DNA from: Bacillus sp. AFS037270
GTDB taxonomy: Bacteria > Bacillota > Bacilli > Bacillales_B > DSM-18226
Length of the DNA stretch: 64,000 nucleotides
Assembly: GCF_002585305.1 (NCBI RefSeq)
Contig: NZ_NUNF01000078.1
Span: 1-64,000 of the forward strand
Reading direction: 5' to 3'
In this document: positions 34,980 to 44,714 of the stretch, piece after piece
How the letters are laid out: every line of letters begins with the position of its first letter
How positions within the stretch are numbered: position 1 is the stretch's first letter
Notes under the pieces: model-generated
The model's database searches: none
The model's input: only the letters and a program-made list of their open reading frames with translations
What the model was told of the DNA's origin: nothing
Program-made: the position numbers and the translations under genes

Positions 34980-35945
34980 ATGAAAAAACTAATTGGTATT
35001 GATCTAGGTGGAACGACAGTAAAATTTGCGATCTTGACTGAAGAGGGCGAGATTCAACAAAAGTGGAGTTTGGAGACAGATATTCAAAATGAAGGAAAGA
35101 ATATCGTTCCAAGCATTATTGATTCGATTAATCATCGTCTTGATTTGTATGGGCTTTCAGCTGATGATATTTTAGGAATCGGAATGGGGTCTCCTGGGAC
35201 AGTTGACCGTGAAAAAGGGACAGTCATTGGAGCTTATAATTTAAACTGGAGTACCTTGCAGCCAGTAAAAGAACAGATTGAAGAAGGAACTGGCATCTCT
35301 TTTTGTATTGATAATGATGCCAATGTGGCAGCATTAGGTGAGCGCTGGAAGGGTGCCGGTGAAGATGGGGCCGATGTGGTATTTATTACACTTGGAACAG
35401 GTGTCGGCGGCGGCATTATTGCAGATGGGAACTTAATTCATGGTAAAGTAGGCGCTGCCGGAGAAATTGGTCATATTATCGTTGAGCCAGATGGCTACCA
35501 GTGTACATGTGGAAATCAAGGTTGTTTGGAGACAGTAGCTAGTGCAACAGGTGTTGTCCGATTAGCCAGAGATCTTTCAGAAAGATATGCTGGGGATTCT
35601 GAATTGAAGTGGTTAATTGATGATGGCCAAGAAGTTACTGCAAAGACCGTTTTTGACCAGACAAAACGTGGCGATCAATTGGCAGTCATTGTTGTTGATA
35701 AATTTTATTATTACTTGGGACTAGCATGCGGCAATATTGGAAACATCTTAAATCCGGAAACGATTGTTATTGGCGGGGGAGTGTCAGCTGCAGGTGACAT
35801 GCTGTTAAAAGGAGTAGAAGAATATTTTAATAAGTTTGCCTTCCCAACAGTAAGAACTAGTACGAAACTGAAGCTTGCTCAGTTAGGAAATGATGCTGGG
35901 GTAATTGGGGCGGCATCGTTAGTGAAACAATCTAGGAACAGTTAA
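34980..35945 (+). CDS. ROK family glucokinase
   Basis: Phosphorylates glucose (or a related hexose) with ATP in the cytoplasm; 321 residues. The ATP phosphate loop is IDLGGTTVKFAI (7-18). The catalytic base is D113 in DNDAN. The ROK zinc site is complete: H165 in GEIGH, then C175, C177 and C182 in CTCGNQGC. Start ATG after GGCGGGG. Placed last in the promoter-B operon, it would send the hexose released by the deglycosidase into glycolysis. This need not be the main glucokinase of the cell, since Bacillaceae normally carry another. Confidence 0.9.
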   Translation: MKKLIGIDLGGTTVKFAILTEEGEIQQKWSLETDIQNEGKNIVPSIIDSINHRLDLYGLSADDILGIGMGSPGTVDREKGTVIGAYNLNWSTLQPVKEQIEEGTGISFCIDNDANVAALGERWKGAGEDGADVVFITLGTGVGGGIIADGNLIHGKVGAAGEIGHIIVEPDGYQCTCGNQGCLETVASATGVVRLARDLSERYAGDSELKWLIDDGQEVTAKTVFDQTKRGDQLAVIVVDKFYYYLGLACGNIGNILNPETIVIGGGVSAAGDMLLKGVEEYFNKFAFPTVRTSTKLKLAQLGNDAGVIGAASLVKQSRNS

Positions 35946-35954
35946 TAAAAACCA

Positions 35955-35998
35955 AGCCAATACATACAAGTTATAATAGTATCTTGTATGTATTGGCT
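35955..35998. terminator. bidirectional terminator
   Basis: A perfect 16-base stem (AGCCAATACATACAAG and its complement) around a 12-base loop separates the convergent ROK and GH42-like genes. T-runs are short on both sides. Confidence 0.72.
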
Positions 35999-36012
35999 GT
36001 TAAGAATAAATT

Positions 36013-37554
36013 TTAATATTCATATACTTGAATTCTAAAAGCTGAGGGCATATCTTTCAATTGTATCATCATTTTTTCATCACCGTTTAAAACACGTCCT
36101 GCTTTCCATTCACCGTTAACAAAATCACCTTCTTCGAATCGTAACAATTCCACGTGTGTATCTTTTCCTGGTTTTGAAAGGAATTGAACCTTCATCATTG
36201 TTCCAATAACGACGAATTCATTTTCCGAGAGTTCGAAAATCATACCTCCTGAAGTTGGCTTATAAGGTGCTTTAGGCGTATAAGATACGAGAATATCATA
36301 AGCGCCAAAATGTAGCAGTTTACCGAAGTCATGTTCATTTCTTTTAACAAAACTCTGTAAATGACTGGTGTTTCGATATTTAAAATGAAGCGGTTTGATA
36401 TTTTCTATAATAGAATAGCTCTTCGCAAGATAGGCTGCGCTGCCTTCAATTTCAAATGCTGTGGGGTCAATATTTAGTGCCTTCATTATTTCCAGCGGTG
36501 GTTTTTCAATAGCTTCCGGATTCATCAAAAGTTCTTCAATGCCAAATGGTGCATAACAAATAGCGTTACAACCGCCAACAGCATATAGGGCATATGTAGC
36601 AGATACAGCATCTTTACGGACCTCTGGAATGAATAATGGATTGCCATTCTGACTATATTGATCCAATACATCAGGTACATATGGAACATAAATATCAGGT
36701 GCCAGACAAAATAGAGAAGGAGCCATTAATTTCCACATTTTATGCATCTTCATTACAGGACCGCCGCTTGGATAGGTTCCAGCACGCCACGGGAATTGTT
36801 CCAACCATGCATTGGCATAGCATGGAAGCGGATATGCCTTTTGACCTGCATTAGTAATTTGCTCTACTGCAGATGAAAAATAATAAGCCATAAAGTATTC
36901 ACTTGCATCATAGCCAAATGCTTCTTTCCACGTTCCAGAAACTTGGAATTCTTCGGCAACGCATTGCGGAATTTCTTGGGAAAAAGCTTCATTTGCTTTA
37001 ATAGAATAATCTCGATCCGTCCCTAAAAGTCCAATTTCATTTTCAACCTGCATAACAATAACCGTATTTTCTTCTGAATCAATAGATTTGATAAATCTCA
37101 TTAAGTGATAAAATGCATTTGCATCTTTTTCAATTGCGGCTTTACATAAAGGTGAAATGGTATTTATTGCATCACCGGTTGGTTTACAAGCACGGAAATA
37201 AGTTCTAGTATCTTTTTTCATCCAGTGGGGCACATACATAGATTCTGAATTTTTCCATAAGCCAAACCAAAGGAAAATAAGATGCATGTTATTTTCACGC
37301 GCCTGGTTGATCAGTCCTTCAACAATGGTAAAGTCAAATTGATTCTCTTCGGGCTCAATTAATTCCCAGTAAACAGGGACAATAACAGAATTCATATTTA
37401 ATGTTTTTAAATTAGGCCAAACATATTTTTCCATGTATTGCAGGTTCGAGGCACTGGAATTATGGATTTCTCCCGCTAATGCAATAAAGGGCTCGTCATG
37501 AACGTATAATGTTGGAATATCATTGTTCTTTTTGATATGAGGGATAGTAGACAT
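36013..37554 (-). CDS. GH42/GH35-like beta-galactosidase family protein (DUF5597 type)
   Basis: A 513-residue cytoplasmic glycosidase. The N-terminal clan-A barrel shows WELIEPEENQFDF near 63, the acid/base E173 in VMQVENEIG, and the nucleophile E311 in LFIPEVRKD. The C-terminal part (about 360-513) is a beta domain of the DUF5597 kind. Start ATG after AAAGGATG. It is read in the opposite direction to its neighbours and divergently from an AraC gene 122 bases away, so that regulator may control it. A beta-galactosidase or beta-galactoside-like specificity is likely but not certain. Confidence 0.85.
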   Translation of the reverse strand: MSTIPHIKKNNDIPTLYVHDEPFIALAGEIHNSSASNLQYMEKYVWPNLKTLNMNSVIVPVYWELIEPEENQFDFTIVEGLINQARENNMHLIFLWFGLWKNSESMYVPHWMKKDTRTYFRACKPTGDAINTISPLCKAAIEKDANAFYHLMRFIKSIDSEENTVIVMQVENEIGLLGTDRDYSIKANEAFSQEIPQCVAEEFQVSGTWKEAFGYDASEYFMAYYFSSAVEQITNAGQKAYPLPCYANAWLEQFPWRAGTYPSGGPVMKMHKMWKLMAPSLFCLAPDIYVPYVPDVLDQYSQNGNPLFIPEVRKDAVSATYALYAVGGCNAICYAPFGIEELLMNPEAIEKPPLEIMKALNIDPTAFEIEGSAAYLAKSYSIIENIKPLHFKYRNTSHLQSFVKRNEHDFGKLLHFGAYDILVSYTPKAPYKPTSGGMIFELSENEFVVIGTMMKVQFLSKPGKDTHVELLRFEEGDFVNGEWKAGRVLNGDEKMMIQLKDMPSAFRIQVYEY

Positions 37555-37676
37555 GATTAAAGCATCCTTTCATGATAAGATTATATTAATATCTTAATAA
37601 ATATTATTGTCAAAAAAAATCTTAAAATATTATAGTGGATATGAATATATTAAGCTCGGGATGGTGTGTCTTAATT

Positions 37677-38498
37677 ATGAATAAGGTCTTTTTTACAAAA
37701 TACACAGAACAAAACTTAAAACTTCCTTTTGTTTTATATTCTTTAGGTTTAAATCATAGGCAGGAATACATAAACAGACCCTCAGGATTGCCATTTTTTC
37801 AATGGATTCAAGCTGTCAAGGGAAGCGGTGTGCTAGAAATAGACACTAAACAGTATGTTGTAGAGGAAGGAAGTGGGATGTTATTCTTCCCAAACGTTGG
37901 TCATAAATATTACGGAGTGAGCAAGGAATGGATTGTTCATTTCATGTGTTTTACAGGTTATGGGACAAAGGATTTGTTTGAAAACATAGGAATTAAGCAA
38001 TCAGGTATTTATAAACTAACCGATATTGAAAAGGTAGAGCAATATATGGAAGAATTATTTTTTATTTATAGTCTGGATAGCCGAATGGAAATGTATGATT
38101 TTTCAAGAGTACTTTATGAAATTTTATTGGAAATTGTAAAATCAACATCATTGCTAAATGAGAAGTCCCTTCTAAATCAGAATAAGAAAGTACATCTAGT
38201 TATGGACTACATAAATGAGCATTTTAAAGAGCCTATTATGTTAGCAGAATTAGCAAAAATGACTGGTTTGTCAAAAGAATATCTTTGTCAGTTATTTAAA
38301 AAAATGAATGGATTCTCTATTTTTGACTATATTACAGATGTTCGTTTAGCCCATGCGAAAATTTTACTCATAAATGATAGGACCGAGAAAATCAAGAATA
38401 TTAGCAGATGGTGCGGGTATGAAGATGTTAGTTATTTTGGGATGGTATTTAAGAAAAAAGAAGGTATGACACCAGCGAAATTCCGAGAACTACATTAG
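37677..38498 (+). CDS. AraC-family transcriptional regulator
   Basis: A 273-residue regulator from the ATG at 37677; the ribosome site there is weak and a start at 37635 (GTG) or 37641 (ATG) remains possible. The cupin-like N-terminus (RPSGLPFFQWIQAVKGSGVLEI; GSGMLFFPNVGHKYYG) is followed by two helix-turn-helix units (IMLAELAKMTGLSKEYLCQLFKKMNG; IKNISRWCGYEDVSYFGMVFKKKEGMTPAKFRE). It lies directly upstream of deglycosidase operon 3 and divergent from the GH42-like gene, so it is a good candidate regulator for both. Confidence 0.88.
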   Translation: MNKVFFTKYTEQNLKLPFVLYSLGLNHRQEYINRPSGLPFFQWIQAVKGSGVLEIDTKQYVVEEGSGMLFFPNVGHKYYGVSKEWIVHFMCFTGYGTKDLFENIGIKQSGIYKLTDIEKVEQYMEELFFIYSLDSRMEMYDFSRVLYEILLEIVKSTSLLNEKSLLNQNKKVHLVMDYINEHFKEPIMLAELAKMTGLSKEYLCQLFKKMNGFSIFDYITDVRLAHAKILLINDRTEKIKNISRWCGYEDVSYFGMVFKKKEGMTPAKFRELH

Positions 38499-38517
38499 GA
38501 AGTTGGAACTGTCAAGT

Positions 38518-38555
38518 AAGGATAAAAATCACGCTATGATTTTTATCCTTTTTTA
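38518..38555 (+). terminator. terminator after the AraC gene
   Basis: Perfect 14-base stem AAGGATAAAAATCA/TGATTTTTATCCTT with a short loop, then TTTTTAT. Confidence 0.88.
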
Positions 38556-38588
38556 TTTATTCAGAATGAAAGAGACAAAATGAAATAA

Positions 38589-38668
38589 AATCTATATCTA
38601 TTAAGATAAATAAGTAAAGGTATTTAGTAGAAATAAACTTTATAGTTAAAGTGGAAGCGGTATCAATT
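38589..38668 (+). promoter_or_regulatory. activator element, -10 and cre box (island promoter C)
   Basis: AATCTATATCTATTAAGATA starts at 38589 and continues AATAAGTAAAGG. TATAGT (-10) is at 38641-38646. TGGAAGCGGTATCAAT at 38652-38667 matches the cre consensus at every position of the 16-base core. Offsets 53 and 64 equal those of promoters A and D. Confidence 0.65.
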
Positions 38669-38695
38669 GTAAATTGAAAAGGAGCGTACACTGGA

Positions 38696-39589
38696 ATGAA
38701 TAATGAAGCTGGGAATCTTAGCAAACCAAAACGAGGAGTTTCTCTTTATAGTTATGCGGGCGAATTTGGTGTAACCATGACATTAGAAGACATGTTTGCC
38801 GAAATGAACGATATCGGCGCAAAAGGATTAGAAATATTAGCAAACTCACATATTGAAGGCTACCCAAGTCCAAGTGAGGAATGGCTGGAAACTTGGGATA
38901 GATTAATAGAAAAATACAATATTGTACCGGCAGAATACGGACATTGGGTCGATTCACGCTTGTATGAGGGAAGACATCTTACTTCAGAAGAATCATTACA
39001 AATGTTGGAACGTGATTTCAAACTGGCAAACAGACTTGGATTTACCATTCTTCGGACCAAATTAGGCGTAATCGATGATAATCTTACTCCCGTAGAAAAC
39101 TGGCGGGAATTTATCAAAATGGCGCTTCCGTTAGCAGAACAGTACAATGTCCGTATGTGCCCGGAGATTCATGCTCCAACACTTTTGAAATCTAAGATGG
39201 TAGACGATTATGTTGAGTTTATTAAAGAGACAGGAACAAAATATTTTGGATTAAACATCGACTTCGGTGTATTTGAGACACAAGCTCTACCTGCAAGTGA
39301 ATGGGGTCCCGATGATTTTATCATGCCTCCATCTGAACATAGTCCAGTAGAGGATATTATCCCATTATTACCTTATGTCTATTGCTGCCATGCTAAATTT
39401 GTAAAAATGTCGGATGATTTTCAAGAGATGACGATTCCTTACGAAAAAATCATTAAAACGCTAATTGAACATAATTGGGATGGCTATATGGTAAGTGAGT
39501 ATGAAGGTCCAAACAAAGACGTTACGGGCTATGCCTCTGAGCAAATCCGGAAACAACATGTAATGATGAAAAGAATTTTGGGAGAATAA
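38696..39589 (+). CDS. C-glycoside deglycosidase alpha-subunit-like TIM barrel 3 (short form)
   Basis: A 297-residue barrel with the family N-terminus [12 protein letters not shown]. Metal and catalytic positions are E157 and H159 (CPEIHAP), D189 (LNIDFGVF), H232 (YCCHAKF) and E268 (MVSEYEG). Only 43 residues separate D189 from H232, about 40 fewer than in copies 1, 2 and 4, so a lid segment is missing. In the HxH pair seen in the others the first His is a Cys. Start ATG after AAAGGAG. It is followed by beta3; order alpha-beta. These differences suggest a different or bulkier substrate. Confidence 0.82.
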   Translation: MNNEAGNLSKPKRGVSLYSYAGEFGVTMTLEDMFAEMNDIGAKGLEILANSHIEGYPSPSEEWLETWDRLIEKYNIVPAEYGHWVDSRLYEGRHLTSEESLQMLERDFKLANRLGFTILRTKLGVIDDNLTPVENWREFIKMALPLAEQYNVRMCPEIHAPTLLKSKMVDDYVEFIKETGTKYFGLNIDFGVFETQALPASEWGPDDFIMPPSEHSPVEDIIPLLPYVYCCHAKFVKMSDDFQEMTIPYEKIIKTLIEHNWDGYMVSEYEGPNKDVTGYASEQIRKQHVMMKRILGE

Positions 39590-39607
39590 GAGAAAGGGTG
39601 AATAGCT

Positions 39608-40018
39608 ATGACTATGTTAGAAAAACCTTGCATCCAATCGAGAGGATTTAAAAATGTCGAGAAAAATGGAAAAATCATCGGCTTCCAGGTTAATATAAGA
39701 TCTTTGTATTATCGAGGCCTCTGGCTCCCTCAATTACGCCCAGCTACGGTTTCAGTAGATGGGGAAACTTTTTCAGGCGATCAGATCACATGGACAATTA
39801 ATGGTGATACCTACACACAAGCTGAAATGTCTTCACTTGGAGATGTTCATTGGGGTATTTTAGAGCCAGCAACGCTTACAGTAGCAAAAGAAGGCGGACT
39901 AGAAGCCGGGAGCTACGATATTGAAGTAAGCTATACGTATAGCTGCTCCTATTTTCCTCCAGTTGCTGATACGGTTCTTGGTGCCGGCACACACAAGAGG
40001 ACATTAATTTTGGTCTGA
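39608..40018 (+). CDS. C-glycoside deglycosidase beta-subunit-like protein 3
   Basis: A 136-residue all-beta CGDB-type protein. GFQVNIRSLYYRG (25-37) and GGLEAGSYDIEVSYTY match the shared strands of the set, and VDGETFSGDQITW is the central strand pair. Start ATG after AAAGGGTG, 18 bases after alpha3. It should complete the alpha3 active site. A hairpin separates it from the esterase gene. Confidence 0.82.
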   Translation: MTMLEKPCIQSRGFKNVEKNGKIIGFQVNIRSLYYRGLWLPQLRPATVSVDGETFSGDQITWTINGDTYTQAEMSSLGDVHWGILEPATLTVAKEGGLEAGSYDIEVSYTYSCSYFPPVADTVLGAGTHKRTLILV

Positions 40019-40037
40019 TTCTTTTTGAATTTTTCAG

Positions 40038-40060
40038 AGAGACAGTTTTATACTGTCTCT
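40038..40060 (+). other. intercistronic hairpin
   Basis: AGAGACAG/CTGTCTCT perfect stem with a seven-base loop and no T-run, between beta3 and the esterase gene; likely an mRNA stability or processing element. Confidence 0.45.
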
Positions 40061-40087
40061 TGGTATTTGTGAGGAGGTAAATAATAT

Positions 40088-41413
40088 ATGAATTTGATAG
40101 ATACAAAATACGGAACCATTTCTGGAGTGATAGAAAATGGGTATACGGTATTTAGAGGGATACCATATGCAAAACCGCCGATCGGAGATCTCCGATTTCA
40201 TGCACCAGAGGAAATCGACCCATGGGATGGAGTATATCAAGCCGATACTTTTAAAAACAAATGTATGCAAAGTGAACTGCCGAAGGAAATTTCTTTTTAT
40301 ATTAAAGAGTTTTATTCAAACCCAGAGTTTATGCCGGACTGTAGTGAAGATAGCCTCTACTTAAATATCTGGACCCCGGCAAAGGAGACGACGGAAAAAT
40401 TACCGGTTGCCTTTTGGATCCATGGCGGCGGCTTTTTAGGCGGATTTGGCTCAGAGATGGAATTTGATGGTGAAGCGTTTTGTAAGCAGGGTGTCATTTT
40501 AGTAACCATCAATTATCGGCTTGGATTGTTTGGTTTTCTTGCACATGAATGGTTAAGCGAAGAAAACGAAAAAGGTATATCGGGTAATTATGGAATTATG
40601 GATCAAATTATGGCATTAAAATGGGTTTATGAAAATATCGAGGCCTTTGGAGGGAACCCTGAAAATATTACCATTTTTGGGCAATCTGCAGGAGCAGTTA
40701 GCGTTCAAACACTAATCTCATCATCGCTTACAGGCAATATGATTAATAAGGCGATTTTGCAAAGCGGCGGGGGCTATAAATCTCCTATCATAAGAAATAC
40801 TAACTTGAAGGAGGCCGAAAAGATTGGAGAAGAATTCATCAATTTAAGTAATATTAAGAGTCTGAAAGAGTTACGAGAAAAACCAGCGGGTGAAATACTT
40901 GTACTGATTGAAGATTATTACCTTCATAGAAGACAGACTGGAAAAGAGGGACTATTTTTTTCGCCAATCATTGATGGACATTTACTTATTGATGGGTATG
41001 ATAAGTTAATCGAAAAAGGTGAAATCAAGGATATCCCATATATGCTGGGATGTTGTAAAGACGATATTTCTGTTACATCAGAGGGTGGAGAGAATTCGCC
41101 ACTTTACCAGGGATGTATTGGATTTAGTCATAAGGTAGAAGACATCGGAAGAAAACCTGCCTATGTTTATTATTTTACTAGAGATTTGCCGGGTGATGAC
41201 AGTGGTGCCTTCCATTCTGGAGAGCTTTGGTATATGTTCGGGACTTTAAAGAGGAATTGGCGTCCCAACTTAACAGCAGACTTTGATTTGTCAGAGCGAA
41301 TGGTCTCTGCTTGGACAAACTTTATGAAAAATGGTGAGCCTAACACAAATAATCACAAGTGGACTCCATGTAGCTTAAATTATTCCTTCGTAAAAGAATT
41401 TGATATCGAATAA
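40088..41413 (+). CDS. type B carboxylesterase
   Basis: A 441-residue cytoplasmic serine esterase. It begins with the type-B hallmark TVFRGIPYAKPPIGDLRF. The oxyanion hole is WIHGGGF (110-116) and the nucleophile is S200 in FGQSAGAVS. A histidine in GAFHSGELWYMFG completes the likely triad. At 441 residues it is shorter than the 480-550 usual for para-nitrobenzyl esterases; the region between about 320 and 360 is condensed. Start ATG after GGAGG. Lying inside deglycosidase operon 3, it probably removes acetyl, malonyl or hydroxycinnamoyl groups from glycosides before the sugars are attacked. Confidence 0.88.
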   Translation: MNLIDTKYGTISGVIENGYTVFRGIPYAKPPIGDLRFHAPEEIDPWDGVYQADTFKNKCMQSELPKEISFYIKEFYSNPEFMPDCSEDSLYLNIWTPAKETTEKLPVAFWIHGGGFLGGFGSEMEFDGEAFCKQGVILVTINYRLGLFGFLAHEWLSEENEKGISGNYGIMDQIMALKWVYENIEAFGGNPENITIFGQSAGAVSVQTLISSSLTGNMINKAILQSGGGYKSPIIRNTNLKEAEKIGEEFINLSNIKSLKELREKPAGEILVLIEDYYLHRRQTGKEGLFFSPIIDGHLLIDGYDKLIEKGEIKDIPYMLGCCKDDISVTSEGGENSPLYQGCIGFSHKVEDIGRKPAYVYYFTRDLPGDDSGAFHSGELWYMFGTLKRNWRPNLTADFDLSERMVSAWTNFMKNGEPNTNNHKWTPCSLNYSFVKEFDIE

Positions 41414-41445
41414 ATAATTATTTTAATAGTTGGAGTGAATTAAAT

Positions 41446-43113
41446 ATGACAAAACAGTTAATGAATCCAATTTTACCGGGATTCTATCCAGACCCTTCCA
41501 TCTGTCGGGTAGATGATGATTTTTATTTGATTACCTCGAGTTTTTCTCTCTTTCCAGGCGTCCCAATCTTTCACTCTACAGACTTAGTAAATTGGGAGCA
41601 GATTGGTCATATCCTTGACAGAAAATCTCAACTTCATGTGACGGCAGATCATATGACTGCGGGAATCATGGCACCGACATTAAGATATAACAACGGTACC
41701 TACTACATGATTACGACGAATGTTAGCGATAAGTGGAATTTTATTGTGACCGCTAAAGACCCTCGTGGCCCCTGGTCTGATCCATACTGGCTCAAGGATT
41801 GCCCTGGGATTGATTCATCTTTATTTTTCGACGATGATGGGAAAGCGTATCTTACAGGTACAAGACAGGATACGAATCCGGACGGTACAATTGCTCAGGG
41901 AATCTGGGTTAGTGAAATTGATTTAGATCAGATGTGTCTTGTTGGAGAGGCCCGGACAATTTGGGGGGGAGCCCTAATAAATTGCGCTTCACCAGAAGCT
42001 CCACATCTTTATAAAAAGGACGGCTTTTATTATTTAGTGATTGCTGAGGGAGGCACAGAGCACTTCCATGCAGTAACGGTTGCACGCAGTAGAACTATTT
42101 TTAATGATTTTGAGGGCTATGCGGGGAACCCAATTTTAACCCATCGTCATCTCGGAAAACATTATCCTATTTGCAATGTGGGGCACGCGGATTTGGTTGA
42201 ACTGAAAAATGGCGAGTGGTATGCCGTGATCCTTGGCTCGCGCCTAATTGAAGGATATCATAAGAATCTTGGACGAGAAACCTTTATTGCACCAGTCGTA
42301 TGGGAAGAAGGCTGGCCCGTTGTCAGTCCCGGCACAGGTAAAGTCGAATGGAGTTATCCGGCGCCAGATTTGCCTGCAGCTACAGAACGAGTAGTTCCTG
42401 CGAGGGATGACTTCGATGAAGAGAAACTTGGAATGGATTGGGTATTTTTTGGGACCCCTTATGTGAATTTTTACACGCTTTCAGACAGTAATCTGACAAT
42501 GAAACTACTTCCTCGTTCAATCAGCCAGGAGGTACGTAAAATCGACATAACTGCAACAGAAGTGGATAAAAATGTCCCAACCCTTGGGTTTATTGGGCGC
42601 AGACAACTGCATCCAAATTTCAGTATGGCAACAAAGATGAACTTCCTTGCTTCCGAGGAGAATGAAACAGCTGGTATAGCAATCATGCAGGCTTGTAATC
42701 ATCAATTCCGGTTGGAGAGGACGATGGAGAAAGGAAAGCAAATTTTAAGGCTCATCCAGTGTACAAGTGAGATAAATGGATACCCTCACCAGGCACACTT
42801 TCAGTGTGTGACAACAGAAAAGGAGCTTGCCAAAACGGAAGTAGAAGGGGAAGAAATCATACTAAGCATTACAGCCGAGGGTCAATCGTATAACTTCTAT
42901 TATGGTAAAGCGGAGGAAAATCTACGGGTACTTTATGATAATGCAGATGGCAGGAAATTAAATCCCGAATCAGTAGGTGGTATGGTCGGGACCATGCTTT
43001 GCATGTTTGCTAGTTCCAATGGAAAAGAAAGTAAAAACAGTGCGCAGTTCGAGTGGTTTGATTATATTGAAACGGAATTAAGCCGGAACGGTCAAGCAAT
43101 TCTTCATGTCTGA
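41446..43113 (+). CDS. GH43 beta-xylosidase/alpha-L-arabinofuranosidase
   Basis: A 555-residue cytoplasmic enzyme of the GH43 xylosidase group. The five-blade propeller carries D16 (FYPDPSIC, base), D123 (PGIDSSLF, pKa modulator) and E184 (ASPEAPHLY, acid). The C-terminal half (about 330-540) is the concanavalin-like domain typical of these beta-xylosidases. No signal peptide. Start ATG after TTGGAGTG, 32 bases after the esterase, in the same operon. It would trim terminal xylose or arabinose from imported glycosides or xylo-oligosaccharides. Confidence 0.93.
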   Translation: MTKQLMNPILPGFYPDPSICRVDDDFYLITSSFSLFPGVPIFHSTDLVNWEQIGHILDRKSQLHVTADHMTAGIMAPTLRYNNGTYYMITTNVSDKWNFIVTAKDPRGPWSDPYWLKDCPGIDSSLFFDDDGKAYLTGTRQDTNPDGTIAQGIWVSEIDLDQMCLVGEARTIWGGALINCASPEAPHLYKKDGFYYLVIAEGGTEHFHAVTVARSRTIFNDFEGYAGNPILTHRHLGKHYPICNVGHADLVELKNGEWYAVILGSRLIEGYHKNLGRETFIAPVVWEEGWPVVSPGTGKVEWSYPAPDLPAATERVVPARDDFDEEKLGMDWVFFGTPYVNFYTLSDSNLTMKLLPRSISQEVRKIDITATEVDKNVPTLGFIGRRQLHPNFSMATKMNFLASEENETAGIAIMQACNHQFRLERTMEKGKQILRLIQCTSEINGYPHQAHFQCVTTEKELAKTEVEGEEIILSITAEGQSYNFYYGKAEENLRVLYDNADGRKLNPESVGGMVGTMLCMFASSNGKESKNSAQFEWFDYIETELSRNGQAILHV

Positions 43114-43140
43114 AATGATTGATGATAAATGATAGTAATC

Positions 43141-43179
43141 AAAGAGGTTAAAAATCATAATTAGATTTTTAATCTCTTT
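43141..43179 (+). terminator. terminator of deglycosidase operon 3
   Basis: AAAGAGGTTAAAAATC/GATTTTTAATCTCTTT 16-base stem (one wobble), then CTTTAATTT. Confidence 0.75.
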
Positions 43180-43275
43180 CTTTAATTTGAAAAAAATCAA
43201 TAAGTTAGGTTAAAAATTGCTTCGCAAAAAGATTAAAAATGTGAAATTAAATTAATGAATGGGGGGTGTAATATT

Positions 43276-43294
43276 AAAGTAAGCTTTTTACTTT
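43276..43294 (+). promoter_or_regulatory. inverted repeat before the MFS pump gene
   Basis: AAAGTAA and TTACTTT arms around GCTTT, just upstream of the ribosome site; also upstream are two near-copies of RGRTTAAAAAT at about 43205 and 43230. Possible operator sites. Confidence 0.35.
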
Positions 43295-43312
43295 ATGAAT
43301 AGGAGAAAATTA

Positions 43313-44557
43313 ATGCAAGGGTTTAAAAGGTTAAAAGTTAAAATGAATGTACCATTGCTAATACTTATGGTGAACATATTTATTGCATTGCTGGGGGTAG
43401 GGTTAGCAATTCCTGTTCTCCCGAAATTTATTATAGACCTAGGAGCAACAGGTAAAGACCAAGGTTACCTCGTAGCTGCAACAGGGCTGACTCAGTTTCT
43501 TTTTTCTCCCCTAGGTGGCAAACTTTCGGATAAATATGGGAGAAAAATCATTACCATCGCTGGATTAGGGATTATCATGCTATCTCAGCTGATGTTTAGT
43601 ATCTCCTCAGATTTATGGCTTCTCTATTTATCTCGCTTAATTGCAGGAATCGGTATCGGAATACTAGTACCTGCAAATATGGCGTATGTCGCCGATGTCA
43701 CAACAATTGAAAATCGCGGGAAGGGAATGGGGTTACTGGGAGCGGCCATTTCGCTCGGCTTTGTAATTGGCCCAGGGCTAGGTGGATTCCTAGCTGAATT
43801 TGGGATACGTGTACCGTTTTTTGCCTCTGCTTTTGCTGCAGGTATCGCAATGGTTGTTTCCTTCTTGTTCTTACCGGAGACATTGTCAAAGGAACAACAA
43901 TATGCCGCTAGGAACTCTAAGCAAGAGAAAGATGGAATGGTTCATGATATTTTAAGATCTTATAAGGTGTCTTACTTTGTCTTGTTATTACTAGTTTTAA
44001 CAATGACATTTGGTTTAGCAAACTTTGAAGCAATCTATGGATTATATGTTAGCGAGAAATATGATTATACACCTAAAGATATTTCTATCATCCTAACTGT
44101 TGGTGCTCTGGTAGGGGTAATAATCCAGGCTGTGCTGGTAGATTGGCTCCTTCGTCGTTTTGATGAGATTAAAGTTATTAATACTTGTTTTATCCTTTCT
44201 GCAATATCAATGGTCTTTGTATTGCTATCTGGAAACTTTTTATTCATGCTGATTATGAATGTATTCTTTTTCTTGTTTACGTCTATTCTTCGCCCCGCGA
44301 TTAATACGTTGTTATCGAAAATGGCAGGCAGTGAACAAGGTTTTGCTGCTGGTATGAATAATGCCTATAGCAGCTTAGGAAATATCATTGGGCCTTCGTT
44401 AGCAGGTATATTATATGATGTTTCCTATAATATACCCTTTGTGTTTGGTGCATTTATTTTACTAGGAAGTATGGTTATGTGTGCAGTTTGGAATCAAAAA
44501 GCAAGAAGGAATTCTGATTTTGTCTCGATTTTAAGCGGGCAGAACCAATCTTCCTAA
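43313..44557 (+). CDS. MFS multidrug/phenolic efflux transporter (NorA/Bmr-like, DHA1)
   Basis: A 414-residue, 12-span drug:H+ antiporter-1 member. Start ATG 43313 after ATAGGAG; an ATG 18 bases earlier lacks spacing to a ribosome site. Signature A after helix 2 (GGKLSDKYGRKIIT) and the antiporter motif C in helix 5 (LGFVIGPGLGGFLAEFG) identify an exporter. It could remove toxic flavonoid or phenolic aglycones released in the cell. It has its own promoter region and is followed by a bidirectional terminator. Confidence 0.88.
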   Translation: MQGFKRLKVKMNVPLLILMVNIFIALLGVGLAIPVLPKFIIDLGATGKDQGYLVAATGLTQFLFSPLGGKLSDKYGRKIITIAGLGIIMLSQLMFSISSDLWLLYLSRLIAGIGIGILVPANMAYVADVTTIENRGKGMGLLGAAISLGFVIGPGLGGFLAEFGIRVPFFASAFAAGIAMVVSFLFLPETLSKEQQYAARNSKQEKDGMVHDILRSYKVSYFVLLLLVLTMTFGLANFEAIYGLYVSEKYDYTPKDISIILTVGALVGVIIQAVLVDWLLRRFDEIKVINTCFILSAISMVFVLLSGNFLFMLIMNVFFFLFTSILRPAINTLLSKMAGSEQGFAAGMNNAYSSLGNIIGPSLAGILYDVSYNIPFVFGAFILLGSMVMCAVWNQKARRNSDFVSILSGQNQSS

Positions 44558-44714
44558 ATATATAAATAATTAGAGAGATAAAATTACGTTGACAATGGAA
44601 ATTGGATTAAACTTATTTTCAGTATTTAGGACTTGGGCAAACAAGTATTTAGAGTGATTAGAATGTAATGGAGCAAACCATACAGGGAAGTTAAATAAAC
44701 CTTGTAATAATAAT

